A stretch of DNA of 64,000 bases from Alteromonas stellipolaris (GTDB taxonomy: Bacteria > Pseudomonadota > Gammaproteobacteria > Enterobacterales > Alteromonadaceae), in the NCBI RefSeq assembly GCF_001562115.1, contig NZ_CP013926.1, forward strand, positions 186,001-250,000, in the 5' to 3' direction. The notes beneath the pieces were generated by a model. The model did no database searches. It saw nothing but the letters and a program-made list of their open reading frames with translations, and was not told the origin of the DNA. A program made the translations under genes and the position numbers. Positions 36,858 through 46,745 of the stretch are shown in pieces (the first letter of the stretch is position 1; every line of letters starts with the position of its first letter).

Positions 36858-38000
36858 ATGAAACGCGTTTTTTATGTCATCACTACCCTAGCTTTGTTGG
36901 TAGGTGCGATTGGGTGTTCGTCTGAGTCTGAACAGGCGGGTGCAGGGCAGCAAGCTATGCCGCCACAATCTGTGTCTGTGCTTACGATTGCTCGCCAATC
37001 GGTAACCCATGAAATGATCCTTCCAGGAAGGGTAACGCCGTCTCGGCAATCGCAAGTACGTCCACAGGTCGATGGGGTGATTACAGAGCGTTTATTTGAA
37101 GAAGGTGCACAGGTTGAAAAAGGCCAGCAGCTATATCAAATTGATGATGCGCGCTACCGTGCTCAGTTAAATAGCACCATCGCTGATGTTAAAAGCGCCG
37201 AAGCGAATTTGAAAACGTTAGAAGCGAAAGCTCGTCGCTACGACGACCTGATTAAAAAAAATGCGATTAGTCGCCAAGAATACGACGATGTTATTGCGCA
37301 AAAAGAACAAGCACAAGCGGCAATTATTGTTGCTGAAGCAGCGGTAGATTTAGCGCGAGTTAACTTAGGCTACACCAAAGTGTATGCGCCAATTAGCGGC
37401 CGTATCAGTCGCTCATTTGTAACCGAAGGTACGCTAGCGACTACCAACCAGACGCAACAACTTGCCACTATCACGCAATTAAACCCTATCTTTATTGATA
37501 TGCAGGAGTCGGGTCGCGCTATTTTAACCCTTCGCCAAGCTATGCAAAAGCAGGGCTCTATGCCTGTTGAGCTAACACTTGATGAAGCCACAGGTAAAAA
37601 ATATGAACACACAGGTAGCGTGAAGTTTTCAGAAGTTACCGTAGATGAAAGTACTGGTTCAGTTGCCCTTCGCGCCGAAATGCCAAATCCAGATGGCTTG
37701 TTGTTACCAGGTTTATTCGTGAAAGGCCATGTTATTACCGGTACAGAACAAGCGTTATTGGTGCCTCAGCGCGCCACTATGCGTCAACAAGATGGTTCGT
37801 TATCGGTATATGTAGTCAACAGCAATGACGAAGTAGAAGTTCGCGCACTAAAAACTAGCGATATCTACAAAGACCAATACATTGCCACTTCGGGTATTAA
37901 AGAAGGCGATAGACTTATTGTTTCTGGTTACCAAAAAGTGAAACCTGGCAGTAAAGTAAACACCAGCGAGTGGCAGTCAACGTCACGCGGCTCACGTTAA
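36858..38000 (+). CDS. RND efflux periplasmic adaptor (AcrA/MexA type), lipoprotein
   Basis: This 380-residue membrane-fusion protein has an N-terminal signal ending in GAIGC, with the cysteine probably lipidated. The barrel-sandwich halves are visible as QVRPQVDGVITERLFEEGAQVEKGQQLYQIDD (split around an alpha-helical hairpin) and VNLGYTKVYAPISGRIS, followed by beta-barrel and membrane-proximal domains. It is 17 bp upstream of the RND pump and bridges pump and outer-membrane channel. No TolC-like gene is present in the operon. Confidence 0.94.
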   Translation: MKRVFYVITTLALLVGAIGCSSESEQAGAGQQAMPPQSVSVLTIARQSVTHEMILPGRVTPSRQSQVRPQVDGVITERLFEEGAQVEKGQQLYQIDDARYRAQLNSTIADVKSAEANLKTLEAKARRYDDLIKKNAISRQEYDDVIAQKEQAQAAIIVAEAAVDLARVNLGYTKVYAPISGRISRSFVTEGTLATTNQTQQLATITQLNPIFIDMQESGRAILTLRQAMQKQGSMPVELTLDEATGKKYEHTGSVKFSEVTVDESTGSVALRAEMPNPDGLLLPGLFVKGHVITGTEQALLVPQRATMRQQDGSLSVYVVNSNDEVEVRALKTSDIYKDQYIATSGIKEGDRLIVSGYQKVKPGSKVNTSEWQSTSRGSR

Positions 38001-38017
38001 GATAGGATTAGTTTACT

Positions 38018-41000
38018 ATGGCTCGCTTTTTTATCGACAGACCCGTCTTTGCGTGGGTACTTGCAATAATTACGATGATGGCAGGGATACTTGCCATCTA
38101 TACCCTACCCATTGAGCAATACCCTAAAGTTGCGCCACCCACGGTGACTATCACCGCAACATACCCTGGTGCTTCAGCGGAAACCGTTGAAAACTCTGTC
38201 ACGCAGGTGGTCGAACAAAACTTATCAGGTATAGATAACTTACGTTATTTCTCCGCCAGTAGCTCAAACAGCAGCATGTCTATTAGCCTTACCTTTGAGC
38301 CGGGTACCGACCCTGACATTGCGCAGGTTCAAACCCAAAACAAAGTACAAGCGGCGCTTCCGTTGCTACCAGCACAGGTGCAGCAACAAGGGGTTACGGT
38401 TGCGAAATCAAACTCAGCGTTTTCGTTAGCCATTGGCTTTTACGATGAAACGGGGCAAATGAGTCAGTACGACTTAAGTGACTTGTTGGTGTCTCAATTT
38501 CGCGATTCAGTCTCCCGTGTGAATGGTGTGGGTAGCGTGCGAGTCTTTGGTGCCCAGCGCTCAATGCGAATTTGGTTAGATCCAGACAAACTATACAGCT
38601 ACAACCTAACACCGGTAGATGTTCAAGCCGCGGTAGAAGTGCAGAATACCGACGTATCCGCAGGGCAATTAGGCGGTTTACCGGCCATTCAAGGCCAGCA
38701 AATTAACGCCACTATTCAAGCTCAATCGCGCTTACAAACTGTAGATGATTTTGAAAGCATCGTGCTGCGTGTAAACACCGATGGTTCTCAAGTACGAGTA
38801 CGCGATGTTGCACGAGTTGAACTAGGTGCAGAAAGCTACGATGTTATCGTTCGTTACGATCGTCACCCTGCCTCAGGTATGGCGATTAGCTTAGCGTCTG
38901 GTGCGAACGCGCTAGATACCATCAACGCAGTGAAACAACGTGTTGAAGAACTACGGGTTAACCTGCCTGACAGCGTAAAAGTGGTTTATCCGGTTGATGC
39001 GTCGCCCTTTATCGAATTATCAATTGAGTCGGTGGTGCACACACTGATAGAAGCCGTGGTACTGGTTTTCTTTGTCATGCTGCTGTTTTTGCAAAATTGG
39101 CGCGCTACCCTTATTCCTACTATCGCGGTTCCGGTGGTATTGCTAGGTACCTTTGCAGTACTACTGGCGTTTGGTTACAGCATTAACGTATTAACTATGT
39201 TTGCCATGGTGCTCGCCATCGGCTTGCTAGTGGACGACGCTATCGTAGTAGTTGAAAACGTTGAACGTATTATGGAAGAAGAGGGCTTACCACCTGCTGA
39301 AGCCACTAAAAAATCCATGACACAAATTACCGGTGCGCTGGTAGGTATCGCCGCCGTGTTATCAACAGTATTTATTCCTATGGCCTTTTTCAGTGGATCT
39401 GCTGGGGCCATTTATCGTCAGTTCTCAATAACTATCGTATCTGCCATGGGATTCTCGGTATTGGTGGCAATTATATTGTCACCTTCATTGTGTGCCACGC
39501 TGCTAAAACAGCACGACCCCGAGCACAACAAAGACAAAGGCTTCTTTGGTTGGTTTAACCGTACGTTCAACAAAGGCCGTGACCGCTATCAAAGAACCAC
39601 TACCCACATGGCGAAACGCGCCAAGCGTTACTTCGCTGTGTACGGTATTTTAGTGGCGGGTATGGCGTATATCTTTGCCCAATTGCCAGGTGCGTTCTTA
39701 CCCGATGAAGACCAAGGTCGCTTAATGGTGCTAATCAGCACGCCTCCAGGAGCAACCGCTGGGCGCACCTTAGAGTCGGTTAAGAAGGCAGAAGACTTTT
39801 TCTTAGACCAAGAGCAAGGAGCAGTTAATGGCTTGTTTACGGTAGTCGGTTTTAGTTTTGCAGGCCAAGCACAAAACGCAGGTATGGGGTTTGTAAACTT
39901 GAATGACTGGAGCGTGCGAGATGAAAGTGACTCAGCATTTGCACTAGTAGGCCGAGCCTTTGGGGCATTTAGTCAGATTGAAGATGCATCGGCATTTCCT
40001 ATCGTGCCACCGCCTATTATGGAATTAGGTAACGCGACAGGTTTTGATATGCAGCTTGTGGATCGGGGAAGTAATGGTCATGTGGCCTTAATGAATGCCC
40101 GTAATCAGTTGCTCGGTATGGCCGCACAAAACCCTAAACTTGCGGGTGTTCGCCCGAATGGCTTAAGCGACGTACCTCAGTTTAAGGTGAACATAGATAG
40201 CGAAAAAGCATCTGCACTGGGGTTGAACCTAAGTGAAATAAACAGTGCACTGCAAATTGCGTGGGGCTCAAGTTACGTAAACGACTTTATTGATAAAGGC
40301 CGTATTAAACGGGTGTACATGCAAGCTGATGCTCAATATCGCATGTCGCCAGACGACTTAGATAAGTGGTTTGTACGCAACGCCGACGGTGATATGGTGG
40401 CCTTCAGTACTTTTGCCTCTACCCAGTGGGTTTACGGCTCGCCTAAACTAGAGCGTTTTAACGGTATTTCGTCGGTGAACATTCAAGGTAGCCCTGCTGA
40501 AGGTATTTCATCCGGTGAAGCCATGGAAGAAATGGAGAAACTGGTTGCTCAATTGCCTGATGGTTATGCCATTGAGTGGTCAGGGTTATCTTTTGAAGAA
40601 CAACAAGCTGGCTCGCAAGCGCCTATGCTGTATGCTATTTCTATTCTCATCGTATTTTTATGTCTAGCGGCATTATATGAGAGTTGGTCTGTGCCATTTG
40701 CTGTAATGCTGGTGGTACCTTTGGGTATATTAGGGTCTGTGACGGCAGCGTTTTTATTCAATCTGCCAAACGATGTTTACCTACAAGTTGCGTTTTTAAC
40801 CACGGTTGGTTTGGCGGCGAAAAATGCCATTCTTATTGTAGAATTCGCAAAAGACCAATACGAAGAAGGCATAGACTTAATGACGGCGGTATCAAACGCA
40901 GCTTCTCAGCGTTTTCGCCCAATATTAATGACATCTATGGCCTTTATACTCGGGGTAACACCGCTGGCATTGGCTAGTGGTGCAGGTTCAGCAAGCCAAA

Positions 41001-41116
41001 ACGCGATAGGTATTGCGGTAATGGGGGGCATGTTTGCTGCCACCTTCTTAGCTATTTTCTTTGTACCTATGTTCTACGTGATGGTTGAAAAGCTGTTTCA
41101 TAAACAAGATAAATAA
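38018..41116 (+). CDS. RND multidrug efflux transporter (AcrB/MexB, HAE1 family)
   Basis: This 1032-residue pump is close to the usual 1030-1050. It has twelve membrane helices with two large periplasmic loops. Proton-relay residues are D406 and D407 in GLLVDDAIVVVENVERIM and K935 in GLAAKNAILIVEFAKD. The N-terminus MARFFIDRPVFAWVLAII is the family signature. It exports hydrophobic drugs, dyes or bile-like compounds in related species; specificity is not readable here. No local TetR or MarR repressor was found. Confidence 0.95.
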   Translation: MARFFIDRPVFAWVLAIITMMAGILAIYTLPIEQYPKVAPPTVTITATYPGASAETVENSVTQVVEQNLSGIDNLRYFSASSSNSSMSISLTFEPGTDPDIAQVQTQNKVQAALPLLPAQVQQQGVTVAKSNSAFSLAIGFYDETGQMSQYDLSDLLVSQFRDSVSRVNGVGSVRVFGAQRSMRIWLDPDKLYSYNLTPVDVQAAVEVQNTDVSAGQLGGLPAIQGQQINATIQAQSRLQTVDDFESIVLRVNTDGSQVRVRDVARVELGAESYDVIVRYDRHPASGMAISLASGANALDTINAVKQRVEELRVNLPDSVKVVYPVDASPFIELSIESVVHTLIEAVVLVFFVMLLFLQNWRATLIPTIAVPVVLLGTFAVLLAFGYSINVLTMFAMVLAIGLLVDDAIVVVENVERIMEEEGLPPAEATKKSMTQITGALVGIAAVLSTVFIPMAFFSGSAGAIYRQFSITIVSAMGFSVLVAIILSPSLCATLLKQHDPEHNKDKGFFGWFNRTFNKGRDRYQRTTTHMAKRAKRYFAVYGILVAGMAYIFAQLPGAFLPDEDQGRLMVLISTPPGATAGRTLESVKKAEDFFLDQEQGAVNGLFTVVGFSFAGQAQNAGMGFVNLNDWSVRDESDSAFALVGRAFGAFSQIEDASAFPIVPPPIMELGNATGFDMQLVDRGSNGHVALMNARNQLLGMAAQNPKLAGVRPNGLSDVPQFKVNIDSEKASALGLNLSEINSALQIAWGSSYVNDFIDKGRIKRVYMQADAQYRMSPDDLDKWFVRNADGDMVAFSTFASTQWVYGSPKLERFNGISSVNIQGSPAEGISSGEAMEEMEKLVAQLPDGYAIEWSGLSFEEQQAGSQAPMLYAISILIVFLCLAALYESWSVPFAVMLVVPLGILGSVTAAFLFNLPNDVYLQVAFLTTVGLAAKNAILIVEFAKDQYEEGIDLMTAVSNAASQRFRPILMTSMAFILGVTPLALASGAGSASQNAIGIAVMGGMFAATFLAIFFVPMFYVMVEKLFHKQDK

Positions 41117-41137
41117 CTTAGACGTTGAGGTTTTACG

Positions 41138-41638
41138 ATGACAACTGTCATTTTTTCTCATGGAAAAGAAAGTGGCCCTTGGGGCAGTAAGATCACTACA
41201 TTGTCTAATGTAGCTAGCGATGTTGGCTTTAATGTTATTAGTGTGGATTACCAAGATTTACCATCGCCGGAAGATCGTATTACCCGGTTGGTGGATACGG
41301 TAGAAGAGCAAGGCGATGAAGTCATACTGGTTGGGTCTAGTATGGGCGGTTATGTGTCTTTAGTGGCTGCTGAGCGTGTATCTGCAAGGGGCTTGTTCTT
41401 ACTAGCGCCAGCACTATATATGCCAAGCTATGAAGTGCAAGAATATAACTACACAGGCAAAACCAGTGTTATCCATGGCTGGAACGATGATGTTATTCCT
41501 GTTAGCCACAGTATTGATTATGCGAAGCTGCGTAATTCGCAGTTACTACTGCTAGAAGATGGTCACAGGCTGTCAAAGAGCATGTTCGCCATATCACCTT
41601 TCTTTCGCAATTGGTTGCATCCGTTTACACTGAACTAG
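41138..41638 (+). CDS. Small alpha/beta hydrolase (YqiA-like)
   Basis: This 166-residue protein has the nucleophile elbow GSSMGG, a likely acid in HGWNDDVIP and a histidine in EDGHRL, a full catalytic triad in a minimal fold lacking a large lid. The N-terminus TTVIFSHGKESGPWGSK contains the oxyanion region. It starts 21 bp after the efflux pump gene, so it is probably the third gene of that operon. Whether it acts on an efflux substrate is unknown. Confidence 0.87.
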   Translation: MTTVIFSHGKESGPWGSKITTLSNVASDVGFNVISVDYQDLPSPEDRITRLVDTVEEQGDEVILVGSSMGGYVSLVAAERVSARGLFLLAPALYMPSYEVQEYNYTGKTSVIHGWNDDVIPVSHSIDYAKLRNSQLLLLEDGHRLSKSMFAISPFFRNWLHPFTLN

Positions 41639-41657
41639 TGGATGCTTTGCCGCTTTA

Positions 41658-41708
41658 ACGTTTTTCCCGCTGTCTTGCCAGCTTGGTAACGCACAACGGG
41701 AAAAATGT
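41658..41708. repeat. 51-bp imperfect hairpin between hydrolase and CoA-transferase genes
   Basis: Outer arms of 16 bp (41658-41673 with 41693-41708, one G-U and one mismatch) enclose an inner 6-bp stem TTGCCA/TGGTAA with a 3-base loop. The ends are T-rich and A-rich. It could terminate the efflux operon or act in the leader of the next gene. Confidence 0.6.
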
Positions 41709-41750
41709 GTCATTATAGTGGTACAGATTAGCGGGAGTAAGGCCGAGGGT

Positions 41751-43592
41751 ATGGCAATAGGTTTACCGTCTGAACCAGATTGGAAAGCGCTGATAAAATC
41801 GGGCTGTCGATTATTTGTGGGTGGCAATGCATCAGTACCTTACGCACTGATTCAGCACTTAATTGATAATAGCGATGGCTTTAGCGATATTGAATTAGTA
41901 CACATGCTTGCACTTGGCGATACGCGCTGGGTGAACGATGAGTACAAAAATTTATTTAAAGCCAATACCTTCTTTATTGGTGGTCAGGCCATGCGGCAAG
42001 CCGTTGATGAAGGCCGAGCCGATTACACTCCCGTATTTCTCTCTGAAATTTCAAGTTTATTTAGTGATGGCACCCTGTCTTTAGATGCCGCGCTGGTAAA
42101 TGTCAGCCCCCCTGATGAATTCGGCTATTGCTCCTTAGGTGCGGCAGTTGATATTGCCATGTCGGCAGTACGTCAAAGCAAATACGTGATTGCACAAATA
42201 AACCCACAAGTTCCCCGAACAGCTGGTCATTCCTATATTCACGTCAGTGAAATTACCGCATGTATTGAAGCAAACGAGCCCTTAGTGGAAGTTATGCCGC
42301 CACCTATTGATAGCGTGGCCGAGCGTATCGGCCAGTACGTTTCAATGCTGGTTGATGATGGCGCTACATTACAATTCGGTATAGGCAAAATTCCTAGTGC
42401 CACACTTAAGTACCTTTGCCATCACAAAGACTTAGGTATTCACAGCGAAATGCTTACCGACAGCATTATTGAGTTGCTAGCATCAGGCGCAGTGACCAAT
42501 AAGAAAAAAACCTTCCACCCCGGCAAGGTGGTCACTAGTTTCGCCATTGGTACTCGTAAGCTCTACGATTTAATCGACAACAATCCGCATATTGAATTTT
42601 ACCCTAGCAGTTATGTGAACAAGCCTACCAATGTGGCTAAAAACGACAATATGGTGGCTATTAATAGTGCTTTAGAAGTTGATTTGACGGGGCAGGTGGT
42701 TGCCGACTCACTGGGATATGATTTCTATAGTGGTATTGGTGGTCAGGTCGATTTTGTCACCGGTGCATCTATTAGCAAAGGGGGCAAAGCCATTATTGCA
42801 CTGCCATCAACGGCCAAAAATGAAACCATATCTCGCATTACGCCGCGCCTTGCTGAAGGCGCTGGAGTAGTTACCTCGCGGGGGAACGTGCAATATGTTG
42901 TTACCGAGTACGGTATTGCCTCGCTAAAAGGTAAAAGTATTCGTGAGCGGGCGCTTGAGCTTATTCGGGTGGCACACCCTAAGTTTCGATCTCAGCTATT
43001 AGAAGAAGTTAGGCAACATTATTGGGTGCCGCATTACCAAGAAAAGTACCCGACAGATATCCCAGAGCTAGGCGCCATTCAGCTTAAAAGGCTAAATATT
43101 CAGGGCGAAAAGTTTTACATGCGCCCGCTGAATCCCGCTGACGAACGCCGCCTTCAAGAGTTTTTTTATTCGCACACCAAAGAAACCCTGCGACTTCGCT
43201 ACAACTACGACCCCAAACAAATGTCGAGAGAGAAGTCGTGTAACTTGGTGAGTGTAGATCAAACCTCTGACGTGGCCTTGTGCATAGTGCGCCAAGAAGG
43301 GTCTCGAATTACCATTCATGCCGTGGGCCGGTTTTATTACAACGCCAGCAATAACTCCTGTGAAGTGGCGTTTGTTACCCGAGAAACACAGCAGGGTAAA
43401 GGCATGGCAAGTCGGCTGTTGAACGAACTCATTCGTATAGCGAAAGCGCGTGAAATAAATCAAATGGTTGCCTATGTCAGGGGAGAAAATACCCCCATGA
43501 TCACAATCTTTGAACAAATGCAGTTTAGACGGCTTTTTACCGGTGACCCCAGTGACGTTGAATTGGTATTAAACGTGAGTGAGTTACCATGA
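41751..43592 (+). CDS. Acetyl-CoA hydrolase/transferase fused to a GNAT acetyltransferase
   Basis: A GTG at 41718 is possible, but ATG 41751 has AAGG eight bases upstream and fits better, giving 613 residues. Residues 1 to about 430 form an acetyl-CoA hydrolase/transferase of the class I CoA-transferase fold, with FGIGKIPSATL, a GGQVDFVTGA segment and VTEYGIASLKGKS, whose glutamate region is typical. Residues from about 450 form a GNAT acetyltransferase with FVTRETQQGKGMASRLL as the acetyl-CoA loop (Q/RxxGxG/A). The fusion could make and use an acyl-CoA, or the GNAT part could regulate. The next gene, a deacetylase-like enzyme, starts within its stop codon. Confidence 0.92.
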   Translation: MAIGLPSEPDWKALIKSGCRLFVGGNASVPYALIQHLIDNSDGFSDIELVHMLALGDTRWVNDEYKNLFKANTFFIGGQAMRQAVDEGRADYTPVFLSEISSLFSDGTLSLDAALVNVSPPDEFGYCSLGAAVDIAMSAVRQSKYVIAQINPQVPRTAGHSYIHVSEITACIEANEPLVEVMPPPIDSVAERIGQYVSMLVDDGATLQFGIGKIPSATLKYLCHHKDLGIHSEMLTDSIIELLASGAVTNKKKTFHPGKVVTSFAIGTRKLYDLIDNNPHIEFYPSSYVNKPTNVAKNDNMVAINSALEVDLTGQVVADSLGYDFYSGIGGQVDFVTGASISKGGKAIIALPSTAKNETISRITPRLAEGAGVVTSRGNVQYVVTEYGIASLKGKSIRERALELIRVAHPKFRSQLLEEVRQHYWVPHYQEKYPTDIPELGAIQLKRLNIQGEKFYMRPLNPADERRLQEFFYSHTKETLRLRYNYDPKQMSREKSCNLVSVDQTSDVALCIVRQEGSRITIHAVGRFYYNASNNSCEVAFVTRETQQGKGMASRLLNELIRIAKAREINQMVAYVRGENTPMITIFEQMQFRRLFTGDPSDVELVLNVSELP

Positions 43593-44557
43593 CCATTCGA
43601 ATTTATCGCACTAAACATGGCGTTAAACATGACTTAGGCTCAGAGCATCCTGAGTCGCCAGATAGGTTGTATGCAATAGACGACCAGCTATTAGCATCGG
43701 GTTTAGAAATGGTGTGTGAACACGCGGATGCAAAGCCTATCGCTGAGGCTTACCTTACCTTGGCGCATAGCCCAGAGTACGTGCAAAGTGTATTTGCCCG
43801 GGCGCAGCATCTGTCTGCATCAGCAAAAGCACACCCTGATGCAAATCATAAAGACAACAACCCAGTCACTTGGTTAGATGATGATACCGGCATGATGGAA
43901 TATACTTTGCCCGCCGCATTAGAATCGGCAGGGGCAGGTTGTAATGCCGTAGATTGGGCTATGCAGGGCGATGATAGGCAGGCCTTTTGTTTAGCGCGCC
44001 CGCCTGGGCATCATGCTACCTACGATGGCTCAATGGGCTTTTGCCTATTTAATAATGTAGCCATAGCTGCACGCTATGCTCTACAAAACTATCAGCTTTC
44101 TCGTGTGGCAATTATCGATTTCGATGTTCATCACGGTAATGGCACTGAAAATATTATCGCAGGGGATCAACGCATCATGATGTGTTCTAGTTTTCAGCAC
44201 CCGTTTTATCCTCATAGCGGTGCGCCTGTGTCAGCAAGCAATATTTTATCTGTGCCTATTGAAGCGGGTTCTACCGGCGAGGTATTTCGAGAAAAAGTAT
44301 CCCATTGGTTTAATGCGCTAGAGAATTTTCAGCCTGAGCTTATCTTTATATCGGCAGGATTTGATGGCCATGCTGAAGACCCTATGGCGCATCTTCGCCT
44401 TACCGAAGATGACTATTTTTGGGTGAGCCAGCGCATCAGGCGTGTTGCTGATATATGCTGTAATGGCCGTGTTGTGAGTACGCTTGAGGGGGGGTATGAC
44501 TTAAGCGCGCTTGGGCGCAGTGTGGTGGCGCATTTGAAAGGGCTATCTCACCCCTAA
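43589..44557 (+). CDS. Histone-deacetylase superfamily amidohydrolase
   Basis: This 322-residue zinc enzyme has H141-H142 in PPGHHAT, zinc ligands D179 and H181 in DFDVHHGNGT, D259 in SAGFDGH and the tyrosine in EGGYDLS, so all catalytic groups are present. Bacterial members deacetylate polyamines, acetoin-related compounds or lysines. It overlaps the CoA hydrolase-GNAT gene by 4 bp, implying coordinate production of an acetyltransferase and a deacetylase. It meets the convergent gene below with a 4-bp overlap of the two stop codons. Confidence 0.93.
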   Translation: MTIRIYRTKHGVKHDLGSEHPESPDRLYAIDDQLLASGLEMVCEHADAKPIAEAYLTLAHSPEYVQSVFARAQHLSASAKAHPDANHKDNNPVTWLDDDTGMMEYTLPAALESAGAGCNAVDWAMQGDDRQAFCLARPPGHHATYDGSMGFCLFNNVAIAARYALQNYQLSRVAIIDFDVHHGNGTENIIAGDQRIMMCSSFQHPFYPHSGAPVSASNILSVPIEAGSTGEVFREKVSHWFNALENFQPELIFISAGFDGHAEDPMAHLRLTEDDYFWVSQRIRRVADICCNGRVVSTLEGGYDLSALGRSVVAHLKGLSHP

Positions 44558-45087
44558 CGGTGCGGGCTGCAAAAACACCCATCAGCTTCGGTTTTTACCA
44601 CGGCACTTATGTAAGACGGATTTGATGCATACCCGCTAATCTCATCCACTAAATTTTTGCCAGTGAAGCAGCCATAGCCTGTTGCATAAGGGCCCAAGTA
44701 GCGAAGGTTATATAGGGTGTCCACAACAATAAGGGCAGGTACCGAAGGCAATATAGCGGCGAGTTCTGGCACATTTTCAATGTCTAATCTTAACCCGCTG
44801 TAGCCTAATTGACTGAGCTTATTAAACAGCTGAGTTTGATGAGAATCGGTAAGATTGTCGCAGTAACATTTTTCCTGCGTACCCACATGAACAATACTGC
44901 CTGCTGGTACATCATAGTCTTTAAGCAGCGTTATCAAAGAAGCGTCAAAGGTGACGCTTGTTGATTGATGCAGCAAAGTGCTTTTAGGATCGAACTCAGA
45001 AATCTGACGCTGGCTATAAAACAAAACAGCACTTAGTAAGCTGATTGCCCATACAAGCAGCAGCGTCCAACTTCCCTTTTTCGACAT
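44554..45087 (-). CDS. Membrane-anchored, cysteine-rich thioredoxin-like protein
   Basis: This 177-residue protein has one N-terminal membrane segment (about 6-26) and a periplasmic domain with the pattern of a thioredoxin fold: VHVGTQEKCYCDN, the PALIVVD strand in VPALIVVDTLYNLRYLGPY and a C-terminal strand. It has five cysteines, four of them as CxC pairs (KCYC and GCFC), plus GYGCFTG. I do not recognise a named family with certainty. It begins at the last base of the chemoreceptor stop codon (TAATG), so it is translationally coupled to it. Confidence 0.82.
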   Translation of the reverse strand: MSKKGSWTLLLVWAISLLSAVLFYSQRQISEFDPKSTLLHQSTSVTFDASLITLLKDYDVPAGSIVHVGTQEKCYCDNLTDSHQTQLFNKLSQLGYSGLRLDIENVPELAAILPSVPALIVVDTLYNLRYLGPYATGYGCFTGKNLVDEISGYASNPSYISAVVKTEADGCFCSPHR

Positions 45088-46568
45088 TACAGCTTAAAGC
45101 GACCTATAGCACCGCGCATTTGTTGTGAAATTTGAGACAAAATTTCCACTTCTGCTGACAACGATTCCGCCGTAGCTAGCTCTTCAGAAGTCAGTTCACT
45201 TAACCGTGCTGTACTTTCTGCGATGGAAGCCGATGCGGTTTCTTGCTCAACGGCAGAGGTCGCAATTTCTGTCATGCTCTCACTGGCAAACTGAATTTGC
45301 GACATGATTTCAGACATTGCTTGGGTGGCAGTATCAGCCGATAGTACCGCTTCATCAACAAGCTGAATACAGGTTTGCATTTGGTCTACCGAACTTGCCG
45401 TTTGACTGACTAATTGCTCGGTAACCGAGGTAATTTGGTCAGCACTTTCTTTTGAACGAATGGCCAATGTACGCACTTCGTCAGCAACCACAGCAAACCC
45501 TCGGCCGTGCTCACCAGCACGGGCTGATTCGATGGCCGCGTTCAGCGCTAACAGGTTAGTCTGCTCTGCCACTGAGGTAATGGCACGCATGGCTTCTGAA
45601 ATGTGTGAACATTGTTCGTTAAGTGCAGTGTTAGTTTTTGCCGCGTTATTTAGCGTACTACGCAGCGAATCTATGGTTCGACTGGTGGTTACGATAGAGT
45701 CGCGAGTTGAACCTGAAGAGGCCTCTGCCGCAGACGCTTTGTCACTAGCGCGGGTTGTCTGTTCAGCAGACATTTGCATGGTTTGCGCAATTTCTTCAGA
45801 CGAAGCAGACACCATGGCAATTTCTTGGTCGGTATTGCGGCTAATCTCAAACATATTGCTAGCCGCCGTTTCCATTTTCTCACAGCCTTTAACGACTTCA
45901 TTCATTAATGAAGACGCTAAAGCAACCAAGTCTTTAACTTGGTCAATAAGTTCGCCAAATGGACGAAGTATTTCGTTTTCTCTCTCAAAGGATACAGATA
46001 AATCTATTTGCCCTTCAGATTTCTGCATATTCTCTATAGCGATACGTAACTCTGCGGCGCCAGCACCTTCTTGATGGGCTTGTTTGGTCATGTACATCAA
46101 AAGGCCACCTTCCGCTACTGCAAAAGCCGCGTGCATTAATAATATAGGGAACGTTAGGTCCCCCTCTTGAAAGATAAATACAGGAGCACCTTGCGTAGCA
46201 AGAATATAAAAGCTGATGTGATGTACCGCAACCACGGCAGTGGCGGTTGCAATTACCTTCCAGTCTCTGAAATAAGAAAGAAACGCCAGTGTCACGAATA
46301 TTTCAAAGTGCATTTCAATAAGCCCGAAGGTTTGGTGAATATGCAGCGCTGTGAGTAATTGTATGCCAATGGCAACCGCATGACGGCTAATAACCGACTG
46401 GGGCTGTTGAAAGCTGAAGTAAAGAGGTAGAGCAGCGATAGGAATGCCAAGCACCACGGCAGTGAAGATATCGCCTGTCACAAAGCCGATGATAAAAGAA
46501 ATGGCTAATTGAATAAGTATAACTACTCGAAAGATCTTGTGTCCTTCTAGTATCCAAGGGTACTGCAT
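45087..46568 (-). CDS. Methyl-accepting chemotaxis protein with multi-span membrane sensor
   Basis: This 493-residue receptor has an N-terminal domain with five or six membrane segments (about 12-165) instead of a periplasmic ligand domain. That domain carries many conserved-looking histidines: [22 protein letters not shown]. It is followed by a HAMP-like linker and the signalling domain, whose tip [32 protein letters not shown] is canonical. No C-terminal methylesterase-docking pentapeptide is evident. It is followed by the coupled thioredoxin-like gene. Confidence 0.93.
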   Translation of the reverse strand: MQYPWILEGHKIFRVVILIQLAISFIIGFVTGDIFTAVVLGIPIAALPLYFSFQQPQSVISRHAVAIGIQLLTALHIHQTFGLIEMHFEIFVTLAFLSYFRDWKVIATATAVVAVHHISFYILATQGAPVFIFQEGDLTFPILLMHAAFAVAEGGLLMYMTKQAHQEGAGAAELRIAIENMQKSEGQIDLSVSFERENEILRPFGELIDQVKDLVALASSLMNEVVKGCEKMETAASNMFEISRNTDQEIAMVSASSEEIAQTMQMSAEQTTRASDKASAAEASSGSTRDSIVTTSRTIDSLRSTLNNAAKTNTALNEQCSHISEAMRAITSVAEQTNLLALNAAIESARAGEHGRGFAVVADEVRTLAIRSKESADQITSVTEQLVSQTASSVDQMQTCIQLVDEAVLSADTATQAMSEIMSQIQFASESMTEIATSAVEQETASASIAESTARLSELTSEELATAESLSAEVEILSQISQQMRGAIGRFKL

Positions 46569-46690
46569 ATTGTTTTCTCTCCACTAAAGCAGTTTGCCTA
46601 AGTGTAGGCAAGAAATGCTAAGAGCGCTATTTTGACCAATCATACGATTAAAAATATTAAAATCTATTAGCCTTTGTACTAATGCCTTGA

Positions 46691-46720
46691 AAATTAATTA
46701 TTTTTAATTATTTTTAATTA
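46691..46720. repeat. AT-rich 10-bp direct repeats upstream of the chemoreceptor
   Basis: TTTTTAATTA occurs twice in tandem (46701-46720) after a related ATTAATTA. The 177-bp gap between zntB and the chemoreceptor holds no gene; this block may act as an UP element or a protein-binding AT tract. Confidence 0.45.
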
Positions 46721-46745
46721 ATATTTATGGTTGGTTAAACGCTAG

